A stretch of 64,000 bases of DNA from Pollenia angustigena (taxonomy: Eukaryota > Arthropoda > Insecta > Diptera > Polleniidae): contig OV884056.1 in NCBI GenBank assembly GCA_930367215.1, positions 57,040,308-57,104,307 on the forward strand, written 5' to 3'. Shown piece after piece: positions 33,171-44,885 of the stretch (position 1 is its first letter; every line of letters starts with the position of its first letter). The notes under the pieces were generated by a model. It was not told where the DNA came from, ran no database searches, and worked only from the letters and a program-made list of their open reading frames with translations. The position numbers and the translations under genes were made by a program.

Positions 33171-34559
33171 GCCTTCTAGAAGGCCTCCGTACTACAAAGT
33201 TAAAACTTATCCTATGGAGTTTTGAAACTACTCCATATATTTACATACATTGCACAAATTTTTGGTATTAAAAGACCCCTAGTGAAATAAATGCAGAAAA
33301 TATTTGTAGAACATTTTAACCCTTAAAAGTGCCGTTTTAGTATACTTTAGTGTAAGAGTTGGGAAAGAGGACAAAAACGACCCCTTAAAATGACAGTTAG
33401 AGGGTTTATAAATTCTAAGAAAAGAATTGCCATACGATTCTACTGAAGACATCTGAAATTATTTTTTAGCTCAGAAGTGCATTAAGTATATTATTTTTTG
33501 ACTTATACCAAACGCCTTTTCAAAAAATTCAAAACCTTTAGGGGTCCATGTTTCGGGAACACGAGCTAACTTTTGAAAACCCTTTGGCTGAGTTGCTCTA
33601 TTAGTAGTCTACTTTCATTTCGCGTTGCAAATGTTGAGTCTGGCGGCAATGACCCGAATTTTGTTGCACTGTGTTATTTGCAGGCTTAATACCGTTCATA
33701 CCTATTTTAAACGAAAGTAACAACCATTATGTAGTGTTCTGTTGTTCGTTATAAAAAAGTCCAATTGTCGTGGTTCTGTAGACATGAGTTCCACATGTGA
33801 AAATTTTCGAATGAAATTTTTTATTCACATGGATTTTAATTTCGTATCATGAATTCCTTGTGAATAAAATTATTATCTGATTTTAAAAACCTGCGTCATT
33901 ATATTCGGAGTTTTAAACAAAAAATAGTTAATGTATTTAAGAAAACTGTGTTTTTGGAGATTTATGGAATTAAATTCCATATTTGAATTAAACATCGCTA
34001 ATTTTCTAAGAGCTGCATGAAAGAAAAGTCTAATATTTATTTAAAATCGTTAGAGCTGTAAAGAATCACAGGAAAAATCGTTTGTTGCTATGTGCTCTAT
34101 GCTGTGCTCCCATAATATTTTTGTTTTGATTTTGCACTTGCAAACACACATGTATAAACGTATTAGGACAGGGTTACCGTTAGACATTTTGAAAAATAAA
34201 GTCGCGCAAAAACGTCGCTTAAGAAAATAAAAGTCGGAAACCTATTTTAATGACTTTTAACGAAGATCTGTGTTTCTATATTTCACTTTGATAATATTTC
34301 ATGAAAATCTTATAAATTAAATAAATTAAATATTTTTTTTCTTAATTTTTGGAATTAAAGTGTTTGAAAAGCGGACACACAAAGATGGTGAATAGTGCAT
34401 TTTGCCGTTCTTTTAAAATGTGTACTTTTCCATTGTATAAAGCACAGGTTCTCTCGAAAGTAAATGTCAAGGGGTTGAATATTGGCCAACGGGCGATTCT
34501 CGTGTAGAATAGATATATAACAAACAAAGTCCCCGTCATATCTGAGGTCTTCGGAAAAC
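33171..34559. other. No gene; short hAT-family fragment near 33690-33800
   Basis: Mostly unassigned AT-rich DNA. 33690-33800 (ATTATGTAGTGTTCTG...GTGGTTCTGTAGACAT) resembles the interior of the CAGTG-ended elements at 36.2 and 36.7 kb. Confidence 0.45.
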
Positions 34560-34720
34560 CCAATTCAAAATACACATGAACAGACAGACATTTTTAAATC
34601 AACTTCTCTTCTCATAAGACCCAGAATATATAGCTTTGTAGGGTCCTTATGTTAGTAATTAGATACGGAATGCCAAACATATCTGAATATACCCTCCCCA
34701 ACTGGGGTGAAAGGTATAGT
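34560..34720 (-). repeat. Truncated TATACCC-class repeat
   Basis: On the minus strand this reads an AGGGTATATTC start, then AAAGCTATATATTCTGGGTC and TCTGTCTGTTC, as in the second TATACCC subfamily. Only the 5' end is kept. Confidence 0.6.
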
Positions 34721-35046
34721 GATGTGGACTCCAACAAAACAGAATAAGAAACTTGCCTGTTTCTCATGTAGCACAGTGTTATTTTTGCTAGTTCGCTTAG
34801 ATTTGCTGGCAGACAGTAATTTGCTTAAACAGTTCGTTAGCAAAACTTGTACGTGTACGAAATATGAAAAGTATAAATTTTTTAGCATATAATTTGCATG
34901 CAAATTATGCTTAAATATTACGCATTATATGTAGACGAGTAATTTCGTTGGCAAAAACATGTTGTTAAACCAATTATGGCAGCAATAAAAAAAATATATA
35001 AAAAAGATAAGCTTTAGTTATGAGAAGTTAAAAGAAAACAAACATA

Positions 35047-35990
35047 AAGTAATTTTCAAAGTTTTTACAGGGAATTTCAAAGAATTTTTAAATTAAGACA
35101 TACATAATAGTGTTAGACACTTTCTATTTTAAGATGGGTTTAATAATAAATAATTAATTGCATTACAGAATGGCGTATTACTTCAAATGTTGTAACACTT
35201 ATAAAATTTAACATAAAAAAAATAATAATAACACTGCGAAACTGTTTACATTTGTAGGCCCTCTGACATTTTTAATTGTGAGCTTAAATCAATCCTTGTT
35301 AACATCTTGTCAACGAACGTTTTTGATTCGATAACATTGTGCTGTCAATGTTTTACGACCACTAAAATTTTAAGTTATCAACTTGTAAACAAACGTCTTC
35401 AGGCAAATGTGTTTAACTTGTTTACCTTGAAAACGTGGTATTGAAAAACTTCCACAGACATCATGTTTTGTTGAACAGGGGTTTTCAATCAGTGTTCGAA
35501 ATAAAGCCAACCAATATTTACGTACGGTATGTAAAGTAATTTTCAAAGTTTTTAGAAGCATTTTCTAAGAACTTTTAAAATAAGAGATACAAATAAGTGT
35601 TAGGAATTTACTATTCAAAGAAAAGTTTCATAATAAATAATTAATAATATAATAGAGCATTTGGTGTATTACTTATGAAACTTAACATAACAAAAAAATA
35701 ACACTGCTAAACTGTCCACATTTGTAGGCCCTTTGACATTTTAAGTTGTAATTTTAGAACAATCCTTGCTAACATCTTCTGAAGAAACGCGTTTGATACG
35801 ACAACACTGTGTTGCCAATTTATGTACGTTCGTCAATATTGTAAGTACTCAACTTGTTAAGAAACGTCTTCCGGCAAATGTGTTAACTTGTAAACCAACG
35901 CTTTCGTATTGATGACGTAGTATTAAATACTTCCACAAGCGTCATGGATTGTACAACGGGGATTTTCAATCAGTGTTCGAAAATATACAG
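35047..35990 (+). repeat. Diverged tandem duplication, about 485-bp unit
   Basis: Units start at about 35047 and 35532 with AAGTAATTTTCAAAGTTTTTA. They share, in order, AATAATAAATAATTAAT, TTTGTAGGCCCT.TGACATTT, AAACGTCTTC.GGCAAATGTG and GGGG.TTTTCAATCAGTGTT. Divergence is visible throughout, so the duplication is old. Both units end in CAGTGTTCGAAA, the start of the CAGTG element family that follows. Confidence 0.85.
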
Positions 35991-36050
35991 AATATTGCTT
36001 AGCGTCCGGTAAACGCATCCATAAATGATTTTTTTCTTTAGTGTTTGCAT

Positions 36051-36660
36051 CAGTGTTCAAAAATAAACAGTTCATTATTAAGCGTTCGGCTCACACACCC
36101 AAAAACGATGTCTATTTTTTTAGTGATTATGTAGACGAACACAACCTTTAATACATTTCGTAACTTTTCAAGAAGGAGCCGAACATTATATAATGTTCTG
36201 CTCTTCGTCAAAAAAACAGAACAATTGTAGTGATACTGTAGACAAACATTATATTTTAATGTGCTATTATGTTTCTTTTTTTACATTGATAAAGAAATGT
36301 AAAAACAAAAAAATTTAGCAACGACCGCAGCACGAACAGCTTGTGTGTGTATTGTGTATATGTTTTGTTTGAGTAAAATTATTTTTCTGGCTTTTTGTTT
36401 CTGTCGTATGTGTATTTTGTTTACCAGTCAAAAGGGACAACCATTAATGAGCCGAACGGTACACAATGAAGTTTGTGGATTTAAAAAAAACCGAACGGAA
36501 TTAAATGTTATAATCTTTTGTTGAGTTTGATAAAAACAGCATTATTTTTGTGTTCGAAAGATGACTAACAGGGAAACGTTATTATTAGCGTTTGTGTTTT
36601 CCACAAATCTACCGACCCGAACACTAAAGAGCGATATTAAGTATTTATTTCCGAACACTG
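36051..36660. mobile_element. CAGTG-ended hAT-type MITE, copy 1
   Basis: Starts CAGTGTTCAAAAATAAACAG and ends TTTATTTCCGAACACTG, inverted with a few changes. Flanks GTTTGCAT (36043-36050) and GCTTGTAT (36661-36668) agree at six of eight positions and look like a decayed 8-bp duplication. The CAGTG start fits hAT. The interior carries ACAGAACAATTGTAGTG and GAGCCGAACGGTACACAATG blocks shared with the other copies. No transposase. Confidence 0.8.
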
Positions 36661-36669
36661 GCTTGTATA

Positions 36670-37291
36670 TTACACAACCCTTACAACAGTTCATAAATAT
36701 TTTTGCTAAAGTAATAGACATTATGTAGTGTTCTGTTTTTCTTTATAATCCAGAAAAATTCAAGTGATTCTGTAGACATACATACATACATTATATTTAA
36801 ATGTTCCTTCATGAATTTTTTTTACATTGATGATGGAATTAACAAAGAAAAGATAAAGAAACACTTGTCATTAGTATTGTTGTTGTTGCTTGTCAATTGT
36901 ATACATGTTTTGTTTTCGTAAACATTGTTGTTAACTCTTTGTTTTTTTTGTTTTTGTTGTAAAAACACTTTACCATTTTGTTCTTGTAAATAAGTTGTTT
37001 TTTGTTTTTATCAGCCAAAAGGGCGCTGAGCAGAACAAACATTACTGTGCTAAATCGAACCCAAAAAAAATTGTGTTTTTTTTTCACACAAACCCAAACG
37101 CAATGAAATGTTCTCATCTTTATATTGTGTTGGATTAGCACTGTATTTTTATTGTGGACGAAGATCACAAACAAAGAAACGATTGTTTTTAAGGGATTTA
37201 CTACACAAACACTATTAGCGGTTATTTTTTTTTAAATTGCTGCTGTACTTTTAACTAAAGAACAGTATATAATGTTTATTTTCGAACAGTG
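36670..37291 (+). mobile_element. CAGTG-ended hAT-type MITE, copy 2
   Basis: Related to copy 1 and more closely to 56215-56620 (AGTATTGTTGTTGTTGCTTG, TTGGATTAGCAC.GTATTTTTA, GAACAGTATATAATGTT). It ends TTTATTTTCGAACAGTG. The left terminus is missing. It follows copy 1 head to tail with only a few bases between, suggesting insertion next to, or duplication from, the first copy. The minus-strand frame 36893-37174 within it is not a gene. Confidence 0.7.
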
Positions 37292-37515
37292 TTTGCAATT
37301 GTTTCACAAATGTCTTCGACAACAAACTTTCGAGTTCAAAGAGACAAAATTTTCACGAAAGAAGCAAATTTTCACAACAAGCATATTCAATTCTTTAACG
37401 AATATATTATTGAAGCGTATTAATTTCCTTAACAAGTGAAATCGAGTTGGCAACTTAATATTCTCAAGCTTTCAATGGTCCTCATCTTTTTGATTTTTAA
37501 AATAAACGTATTTAA

Positions 37516-37800
37516 CTTGTGTATGAATGTGTTGAGATTGACAACGTATTAGCGGATGCTCCAGCAAGCCAAACTTTCTCACAGTGGGTAGAAAAAAACC
37601 GACCTTTTAAGATATTCCTTCCCGCGGCCGCGGTTTTAGGTAAAAAAATAGCCACCATGTGACTCCGGAAGGAGCCAGTACAGCAACGAAGTGCCAGGGG
37701 CTTACTGGTTACCGTGGGTCCAGACAAATTAGTTTTTGTGTACATACGGCAGCCTCTGTTTTCTGGACAAACTTTTGGAAATGAGAGAGAGAACGAATAA
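37516..37800 (+). other. GC-rich patch with a near-continuous unknown frame
   Basis: This patch is clearly richer in G and C than its surroundings and contains CCGCGGCCGCGG. One plus-strand frame runs from 37516 to a TAA at 37798 with a single TGA at 37660. It reads, for example, DNVLADAPASQTFSQWVEKN, then RPFKIFLPAAAVLGKKI, then GLLVTVGPDKLVFVYIRQPL. The minus strand is also open over 37512-37745, so strand is undecided. I do not recognise a family. It may be an old exon, a piece of retrogene or an unfamiliar transposon ORF. No start context or splice sites can be fixed. Confidence 0.4.
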
Positions 37801-38544
37801 CATAGATGAATCGACTCTAAACTAAAGTAATCAGATTGCCACGGTATGTGGTTGAATTGACAACGTTAAATTATAAATTTATCAGTAGACGCATTCTTTC
37901 TCTATAAGAAACTCAATTTTCAAATCCATTTCAGTCCTTAAACTGTATGATGATAAATTTTTATTATTTACTTATTTCTATTATTGTTATTATCTTTAAA
38001 ATTCTTGTATTTTTTATATTTTTTCATTTCCTGATTCTTTGCCTTCGAATTGATGTCTATTTGTTTTTTCCCTTTCTTTGTTTTCCATTCATTTTATTTC
38101 TTTATTTTTGTTAACACATGTCCCGGCATGACTTTGATATGGAATCAGATATTGTTTTTGTAGTTTTAGCAAACTTAACAATAAAAAAAAGATCAAAATA
38201 AAAATCTATTCCCTACTGATAAACATTTTCTATTTTGCTTATTAAAATTTATGACTCTTTTAAATAGGAAATTTCAAGAAGAATTTATGTAGCACAACAA
38301 AACCTTAAGTGTTATGAATATTGAAAAGGGTCTAAATGCCAGTCGCACTGCTTCAAAACCGCTTTGGGTTGGAAAATAGTTTTTGCAAAGTATTGCTAAG
38401 CAGCTTTTGGCAAACAAATAATTTGTTTTAGTTAAAGGGAAGAAAACTCAATTTAAAACAGCTACCCATGAGATTATTGTTGGAAAGTCGAGGAGTTTTT
38501 ATCTTGCCATCTGGTTAATTGTTATGGCAGTTTAGTGCACACAA
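37801..38544. other. No gene recognised
   Basis: AT-rich, with a pyrimidine-rich stretch at about 37960-38110. No supported gene. Confidence 0.5.
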
Positions 38545-38870
38545 AGAAAAAATATTTTCCATATGGCAGCGGCTAAGAAAACTGATTTGAATGGTAAATT
38601 TTCAAACATGTTGAGGTCACTTCAACCATGTTGAAATTGACTGCAACTTAATTATGGTTAAATCAGTCGTACAACACGAAGCTCTTTGAATAAATATAAT
38701 TGTCGTTAACATTTTACTGTTATTGTTATATAAAGGAAAGGACTATTTTTGACCATAATATAGTTGCCATTGACAATAATATGGTTGGATTAATCGTTCT
38801 TTGTTTAAAAATTTGTCATTAAAAATCATTTCTTACCCTTGACCGTATAAAAAAATGTTTTCTTCACTTC
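38545..38870. repeat. Decayed AACCATAATATGGTTG-type repeat
   Basis: The segment carries CAACCATGTTGAAATTGA, AATTATGGTTAAATCAG, GACCATAATATAGTTG and GACAATAATATGGTTGGAT, the palindromic motif that fills the element at 60950-61420. It looks like an older relative of that element. Ends are not defined. Confidence 0.5.
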
Positions 38871-39270
38871 TAACGGCTAAGCTACCAAAAGTCTAGGTTG
38901 ACATTATGAAAGTATTCTTTCTGATAATATCTTTTATTCTCTTTTTAACTTTTACTCGTGTCTAAATATCGAAATTTTTTTAATGAAATTTAATTTTAAA
39001 ACATGTTAACGTTTACATAATTTTTCTGTTTTTGACATTTTTAAACAAACACGAAAGTGGTTTATCCAAAAATTTTATGTTAAAAATTTAAGAAAATATG
39101 AAAGAAAACGTAAGTAAACTCAGCCAACTTCTAGGGGCCAAGTTAGGATCGATATTTTATGCTGTCATTCATTTATTTATCATTTAATTTTAAATTGCTA
39201 ATAAGCTCAGACTTTCTGAAAAAATCTTTCAGAGTGTGAATAAAGACTATTAAAAAGGAAATATCTACAT

Positions 39271-40060
39271 ATATAAAACGGCTTGACCGATTTTTATGAA
39301 ATTTTGTATGTGTATTTGTTAGGTATGAGAATAGGTCGCTCTAAGGCGTGTAATAGGGCAATCTTCCTATATCTTTTTAACTAATCAACCGAGTTTCATT
39401 AAATTTGGCACGCAGACACTGTAACATGTAAAAGAAAATGTGGAACGTAGGGCAAGAAGGGTTAAAGCTTATTAACTAATCAACCGATTTTTTTTAAATT
39501 TAGCAGGTAATTAGTGTAACATCTAGAAGGAACTATAGCCTATAATTTGTATTATTTAGGGCGTGAAATATGGTAAGAGGGCTAAAAGCTTCCCCTCCCT
39601 ATATCTTTTTAGCTAATCAGCCGGTTTTCTTAAAATTTGGCATGCAGATACTCTAACATCTGAAAGAAAATAGGCAATAGGGCGTGGAATAGGGCAAAAG
39701 GGGTAAAAGCTCCCCATCCCTATATCTTTTTAACTGATCAACCTATTTTCTTGAAATTTGGCAGGAAAATAGTGTGACATCTCGAAGGAACTATAGCCCA
39801 TAACTTTTATTACTTAGAGTGTAAAATAGGGCAAGAAGGGTAAAACTTCTCCCACCCTATAAATTCTTAACTAATCAACCGGGTTTTTTAAAATTTGGCA
39901 TACAGATACTGTAACATCTGAAAGAAAATAGGAAATAGGGCGTAAAATAGGGCAAGAAGGGTTAAACTTCCCTCTCCCTATATCTCTTTAACTAATCAAC
40001 TGGTTTTCTTAAAATTTTACATACATACACTGTAACATCTGAAAGAAATGAGTTATATGG
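39271..40060 (+). repeat. Minisatellite with alternating 137- and 121-bp units
   Basis: The phrase TTAACTAATCAACCG, or a close variant, starts units at about 39381, 39476, 39613, 39734, 39871 and 39992. Spacings are 95, 137, 121, 137 and 121. Long units carry GAAGGAACTATAGCC and ATTACTTAG. Short units carry CTGAAAGAAAATAGG and AGGGCGT. The repeating block is therefore a 258-bp dimer present about two and a half times, with a deleted unit at the left. A leading module (CTACATATATAAAACGGCTT) is in dispersed-repeat style. The frame at 40048-40347 starts at its edge. Confidence 0.85.
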
Positions 40061-40265
40061 CAAAACAACGTTTGCCAGTAGAAAATAAACCATGTCTTCC
40101 AAACTATAAATTAAAATTGCTAATTAAGTGTGACATTCTGAATATTTTGGGAAGTGATGTATTCATTTTTTTCAACCCGGTTTGTGGAGCTCTTAATGAC
40201 TGGTACTCCTTTTACCCTAGAACCTTATTGCTCCTAGAAGTTTACTATAACCCTTATAGCATATT

Positions 40266-40389
40266 TCTGATGTGCAAAAGAATTCTTTCTTTAGAACAGT
40301 TACATTTAAAACAAGAACAAATTCTAAAAACTTTGTTTTTGTTTTAAATGTAGTTGTACAAAAGAAATAATTCTTTTCGGAAGTAGGCA
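40266..40389. repeat. Imperfect hairpin, arms of about 50 bases
   Basis: GCAAAAGAATTCTTTC...TTACATTTAAAACAAGAAC is followed, after about 10 bases, by GTTTTTGTTTTAAATGTAGT...AAAGAAATAATTCTTTTC, its inverted counterpart. The hairpin explains part of the open frame at 40048-40347. Probably the centre or end of a fold-back element. Confidence 0.65.
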
Positions 40390-41127
40390 GTTACTCATCC
40401 TTCCCCTTTATTATTAGTTCTCGACGTTGTAGTCATCTGAGAGTTGAGTTGCAAATTTTTATTGTAAAACTTTGTTGGTTGTTGGCAACTTCATCATATG
40501 CTTGCTGCATGGCTCGCCAAATGACCCTTAAATCCCAAATTGTTATATTAAGATAAATGATATTTGTTTATTAGAGTTTCTGGCGTAAACACAAGAATTT
40601 TCCAACAAGCAAATTCGCTTGTAAACTTAAATGCTTAGAATTTTGTTATATAAATAAAATTTTCAGGATTTAAAGAAAAGTTTTTAATAAAATTTTAATT
40701 TAAAATTTTTAGCACGTTTTAAAGATATTTTTATTTATGAGTATTTTAATAGTTTTTTAATTTTTGGAATTCTGAAATTTGCATATTAAATTTTAAAGAA
40801 TTTTTTGCATTTTAGTATTGGTTAAATAATTTTATACCATGCAAACTTAATGATTTCATTAAAAGGTATTTGTAAGCAAAAATTTTGTTCTATAATAGAG
40901 ACAACTTTCGATTATTCATTGGGTTTATATCTTCCAAATCATGGCCCTTATTGTATTCATGATCTCTCTTTCCTTTTTTTATAATTTATTTTTTAAATCT
41001 TCATATATTTAATATGAAGTTCATATTATTAACTCATATAAATTAATCAAATCATATTCTAATTTCTTAGTTTATGGCCTTTCAATGCCTGACAAAAATT
41101 CTCCTGATCAGGGAACCCGTTCGCATA
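40390..41127. other. No gene recognised
   Basis: AT-rich sequence with no supported features. Confidence 0.5.
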
Positions 41128-42064
41128 CACTGATAAAAAAATGCTTTATAACGCTAATGTACTTTGACATCAGTACTATGACGAGTGTCTTCGTTTTTGA
41201 TCCAATGACACTTTTTGTTATTGTGATGTCCGCCTGAACATCACTTGGCCAAGTTGTTATCTGGTGAAATTATGTCATCAATGAGATGACACATCAACAT
41301 CACAAAACAAGTAAGAAAGTAAAGTCGGTCAAGCCCGACCATATGATACCCTACACCACTGTATTTAAAAACACATTATGCTTATGTACCCATGTAAATA
41401 TGGATTTATCTATGTTTATAAAACTCATTAAAATCGGGTTAAAAGTTTGTGAGGGGCAGAAATTGCCCCCTACCTCCCCTTGTGGTCCTATTTTTGAAAA
41501 ACTGTATAGCTTATGTGTCCATTTAGATATGGATCTCTCTATGTTTTGAATTTCATTAAAATCGGTTTGAGAGGCAGAAATTGGCCCTGTCTCCCCTCGT
41601 GGTCCTATTTTTTAAAAAATACATCCCTTTTGTGTCCATGAAGATATGGTTCTATGTAAGTTTTAAATTTCATTAAAATCGGTTTGATAGTTTCTGAGAG
41701 GAAGAAATTTCCCCCTATCTTCCCTCGTGATCCTACGATTTGGCCCAATAGGCTTGGTCCTTGTGTCAATAAGAACCTATGTCCCAAATTTTATCAATTT
41801 ATTCCCAAAATTGCGACCTGTACTTTGCGCACAAGGTTACATGGACATCCAGCCAGCCAGCCAGCCAGCCAACCAGCCGGACGGACATCGTTAGTTCGAC
41901 TCAGAAACTGATTCTGAGTCGATCGGTATACTTTAAGGTGGGTCTAGGACCAATATTTTAAGGCGTTACACACATCAGCACAAATGCATAATACCCTCTC
42001 CACTATTGTGGTGTGGGTATAACTAACGAATCGGAGTCCGCTTATTAAAAAAATTTCATCAGTG
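41128..42064. mobile_element. CACTGATAAAA-ended element interrupted by TATACCC repeat B
   Basis: Starts CACTGATAAAAAAATGC and ends AAAAAAATTTCATCAGTG, inverted with mismatches. The left part carries repeated GTCAT/GATGAC/CATCAACATCA phrases like those at 59690-59790. A TATACCC-class repeat (41307-42021) occupies most of its length. No clear flanking duplication. Confidence 0.5.
41307..42021 (-). repeat. TATACCC-class repeat, copy B
   Basis: Inverted relative to copy A. It begins ACAAGTAAGAAAGTAAAGTC and ends GGTGTGGGTATA. It carries three internal units (GGCAGAAATTG, CCCCT.GTGGTCCTATTTTT, ATTAAAATCGG) and a (CCAG)n tract at about 41850-41880. Open frames across it (41286-41549, 41684-41911 and others) are repeat artefacts. 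Confidence 0.88.
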
Positions 42065-42446
42065 CGATGACTTAAACATCGGATAAAGGATTCATTAGGC
42101 ATTAAATTGAAATCCCCTGGCTTAAGTCAAAGTGGGAGAATATTCACAATAAAAAATTTTATCATTTTGCGATGCACTAATGGTACATTTAAAAATATAA
42201 TTGCACAATTATGAGCTACGCAATAAGACATTCAGAAATGCAGTAAAGTAAGTGAAAGAACTCTCAACAACTTTTATAAAAAAACAATTTTCAAGTGCTA
42301 CGGCATTCCCTTACTGCGAAGCAGGTTTGTAACGAAGAATACTAAAAAATAGCTGTATCAAAACATTTTGCTTGTAAGGCTGATCGTTACATACAACAAT
42401 TTTTATATGCGCTGAATAATGCACTTTATGTGTCAAAAATGTATTG

Positions 42447-42568
42447 CTTCAAAGTGGTAACTCGCCATATAAAACTCATGTCTTCCGTAAGCGCAATGGT
42501 AAGCAAAACGTTAATGTTTTTCCCTTACAAACCTGCTTCGTTGGAAGCTCCATTTTTTATTGGGCAAT
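42447..42568 (+). repeat. Short dispersed repeat, copy 2
   Basis: Partner of 482-598, sharing CGCCATATAAAA, TCCCTTACAAA, CTGCTT and CCATTTTTT-type blocks. The upstream part 42290-42446 repeats some of the same phrases (GAAGCAGGTTTGTAACG), perhaps an inverted or second half. Confidence 0.55.
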
Positions 42569-42584
42569 AAGTGACCACTAAATA

Positions 42585-42720
42585 ACCAATGAGGGATCTG
42601 CACTTTGCGTAAAAGGTTATATGGACAGACAGCTAGCCAGTCGGACTCTGAGTCTATTAGTATTTATACTTAAAACATTTGAGGGTAAGACAACTTTTGC
42701 CGGGCTCAGCTAGTTATTGT
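42585..42720 (-). repeat. Repeat fragments (TATACCC class, then a CCGGG end)
   Basis: 42595-42665 (CTGCACTTTGCGTAAAAGGT, GGACAGACAGCTAGCCAG, CTCTGAGTCTATTAG) matches the middle of the TATACCC repeats. It is followed by ACTTTTGCCGGGCTCAGCTA, a dispersed-repeat end. Confidence 0.5.
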
Positions 42721-43349
42721 ATAAAATAAAGTCCTTAATGTTTTAATTTTCCATTAAAAAAAATATTTCACTTAAATTTATTTTACACAACATCTTTAAG
42801 TTCAAACACTTTCCATAAATAAATTTATTGAAAACCTTTTGATTTATTTAGAACTGTTCGTCGAAAATGTATAAAAATAAACGAATTTTGTTTCATCTTT
42901 GATGCTTAAAATACATTTATTTAAATATTGATAAGCTGTTTACAATTTTCCTTATTCTTGATGTACATTGTTGATTTTAAATAAATTAATTCAAGAATTT
43001 ATGTACAAAGGTATTTTCTTTTTGGTGAAACATTTTTCATGAATAGCCAACTAGTGGGGAGGAGGGGGTAAAGGTGGTTGTTGCCGAAAATCACACGGAA
43101 TTCAAATAATTGAAAGCTCTTTTACAAAAAATAAACATCAACAAGACAAGATTTTGGTAAGAAGAATTTAATTTACTTAAAAGTTAAATTGTTCCTAAAG
43201 CGACTTCGACACTGTATTCAATTTTTTATAAAAAATCAACGACGAATTGTATTGAAACTTGTTAGAGTCGTAAAATGAAAAGATCTATTTCGCAAGATAT
43301 ATCTTTGACATTAGGCAAAAAGGTCTTAAGTCAAAAAATTAATTTTGAG

Positions 43350-44022
43350 CAGGGACCGAAAATAACAGTTATATTGGAATTTTAAAACATAAAAAGCACA
43401 TAGAAGTAAAAGTCGAAAAACTGATTCAAGTATACCATATTGTTCCTTATGCACTTGTCAATGATAAAATATAATTGATTTTTAAAATTTTGATTTTTAT
43501 TTTTTCGATCAAAAATAACAGTTATTCTTTGGTTTTTATTTTTTTGAGCAAAAATAACAGGTATTTTTTGATTTTTATTTTTTTGAACAAAAATAACTGT
43601 TATTTTAGATTTTTATTTTTTCGATCAAAAATAAAAGTTATTCTCTAAAGAAATGTACGTGTTTTAATAATTTAGATGGCTTTTAATAATTATTTTAATG
43701 TGCATAAGAAATTCCAATGATAATAACACATAAAAATCAAAATTTTATTTCAACTAAATTATTAAATCACGTACATTTCTTTAGAGAATAACTTTTATTT
43801 TTGCTCGTAAAAATAAAAATCAAAAAATAACTGTTACTTTTGATCGAAAAAATAAAAATCAAAAAATAACAGTTATTTTTGTTCAAAAAAATAAAAATCA
43901 AAAAATAACTGTTATTTTTGATCGAAAAAATAAAAATCTAAAAATAACAGTTATTTTTGTTCAAAAAAATAACTGTTTTCATCTGACTTTTATGAAAAAA
44001 GGTATAACTGTTACGGTCCCTG
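43350..44022. mobile_element. Fold-back hAT-type element with perfect 8-bp duplication
   Basis: Starts CAGGGACCGAAAATAACAGT and ends ACTGTTACGGTCCCTG. ATTTTGAG flanks it exactly (43342-43349 and 44023-44030). The 8-bp TSD and CAGGG terminus fit hAT. Each arm is an array of 35-40-base units (AAAATAACAGTTATTTT, TTTTTATTTTTTCGATC), so nearly the whole 673 bp can fold on itself around a centre at about 43700-43745. Non-coding. Confidence 0.93.
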
Positions 44023-44030
44023 ATTTTGAG

Positions 44031-44880
44031 CTTTTGATTGGGTTTAACTTAATTTTTTCTCTCTTTCGTTTGGTCTCAATAATCAATCGCTATCACTTGC
44101 TCTTTAGACAATAAGTCGAAAAAACAATAAGTCAATGACATGTTGACAAAACGTCTTAAGTCGAGATAGGATAGCGGAAATTTTTTTATAATTCAAATCT
44201 GGGGGTAAAAACGGGTAAATTCGGCAACCTTATATTTCTAAAACTTGAAGAAACAAAAAAAAAAAAAAAAAAATTGAATAGAATAGAATTTAATACAAAA
44301 AATACGTTGACAGGTGCCTCGTACCTTCTAGAAACTCGACTCTTTTGGGACTTCTTTGTTTTGCCATCTGTCTCTTTTAACCATTTAATAATAAAAAAAG
44401 ATTATACCAAATTCATTCCAAATATAAATTTGTCACTTTTACCGGACGTTTAAGGGTTGAAAATCGTACTAATTTTTAGTACGTTTTTTTTTTTTTAAAT
44501 AATTTCTTTCCATCTATTGACATATGGGCAAATACCAGAAACAGTCCATCAACCAAAAATTTTTTTAATGGAATATAAAACTAGATGTATAATCTCATTT
44601 TTATATTAAAAAATATGTATTTCAATGATCATAAATGCAATATTTTTTACCAATTCCTACCCCACTGCTGATTTCTTAATGTTATACGTGAATTTAGCAT
44701 TATTTTAGGTGATTTTTGTGCTTAAAATAGCACTTATAGCAGACTTATCAAAATATAAATTTCGTTAAAAAAAAATTTGATATTCATTAGTTAAGAAATT
44801 AGTTTAAGAAATGCAAATCATAAAAATAAAATTTGTTTTGTAAAAATAAATAAAATGTAATAATAAAATACTACTGGAAA
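44031..44880. other. No gene recognised
   Basis: AT-rich with A and T runs. A CGCTATC / GATAGCG pair at 44091-44180 may bound a small element containing GACAAAACGTCTTAAGTC, a phrase also seen near 3938, but the support is weak. Confidence 0.4.
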
Positions 44881-44885
44881 AACTG

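Noticed and set aside
23262..33271. Two related frames (23262-23627, 121 codons; 32819-33271, 150 codons), both starting MFCN and sharing KIQPSAIPNNVKCDF, as a conserved gene
   Set aside because: The homologous DNA in the middle is read in different frames in the two copies (THVENYQKRLRR against NSCRKLSKEITS), and both lie in a TIR element. Similarity is at DNA level, not of a protein.
40048..40347. 99-codon plus frame
   Set aside because: Starts at the edge of the minisatellite and ends in an imperfect hairpin. No recognisable domain.
41286..41961. Several overlapping frames with repeated TSPCGPIF / PASQPASQP peptides
   Set aside because: All lie in TATACCC repeat copy B and its (CCAG)n tract.
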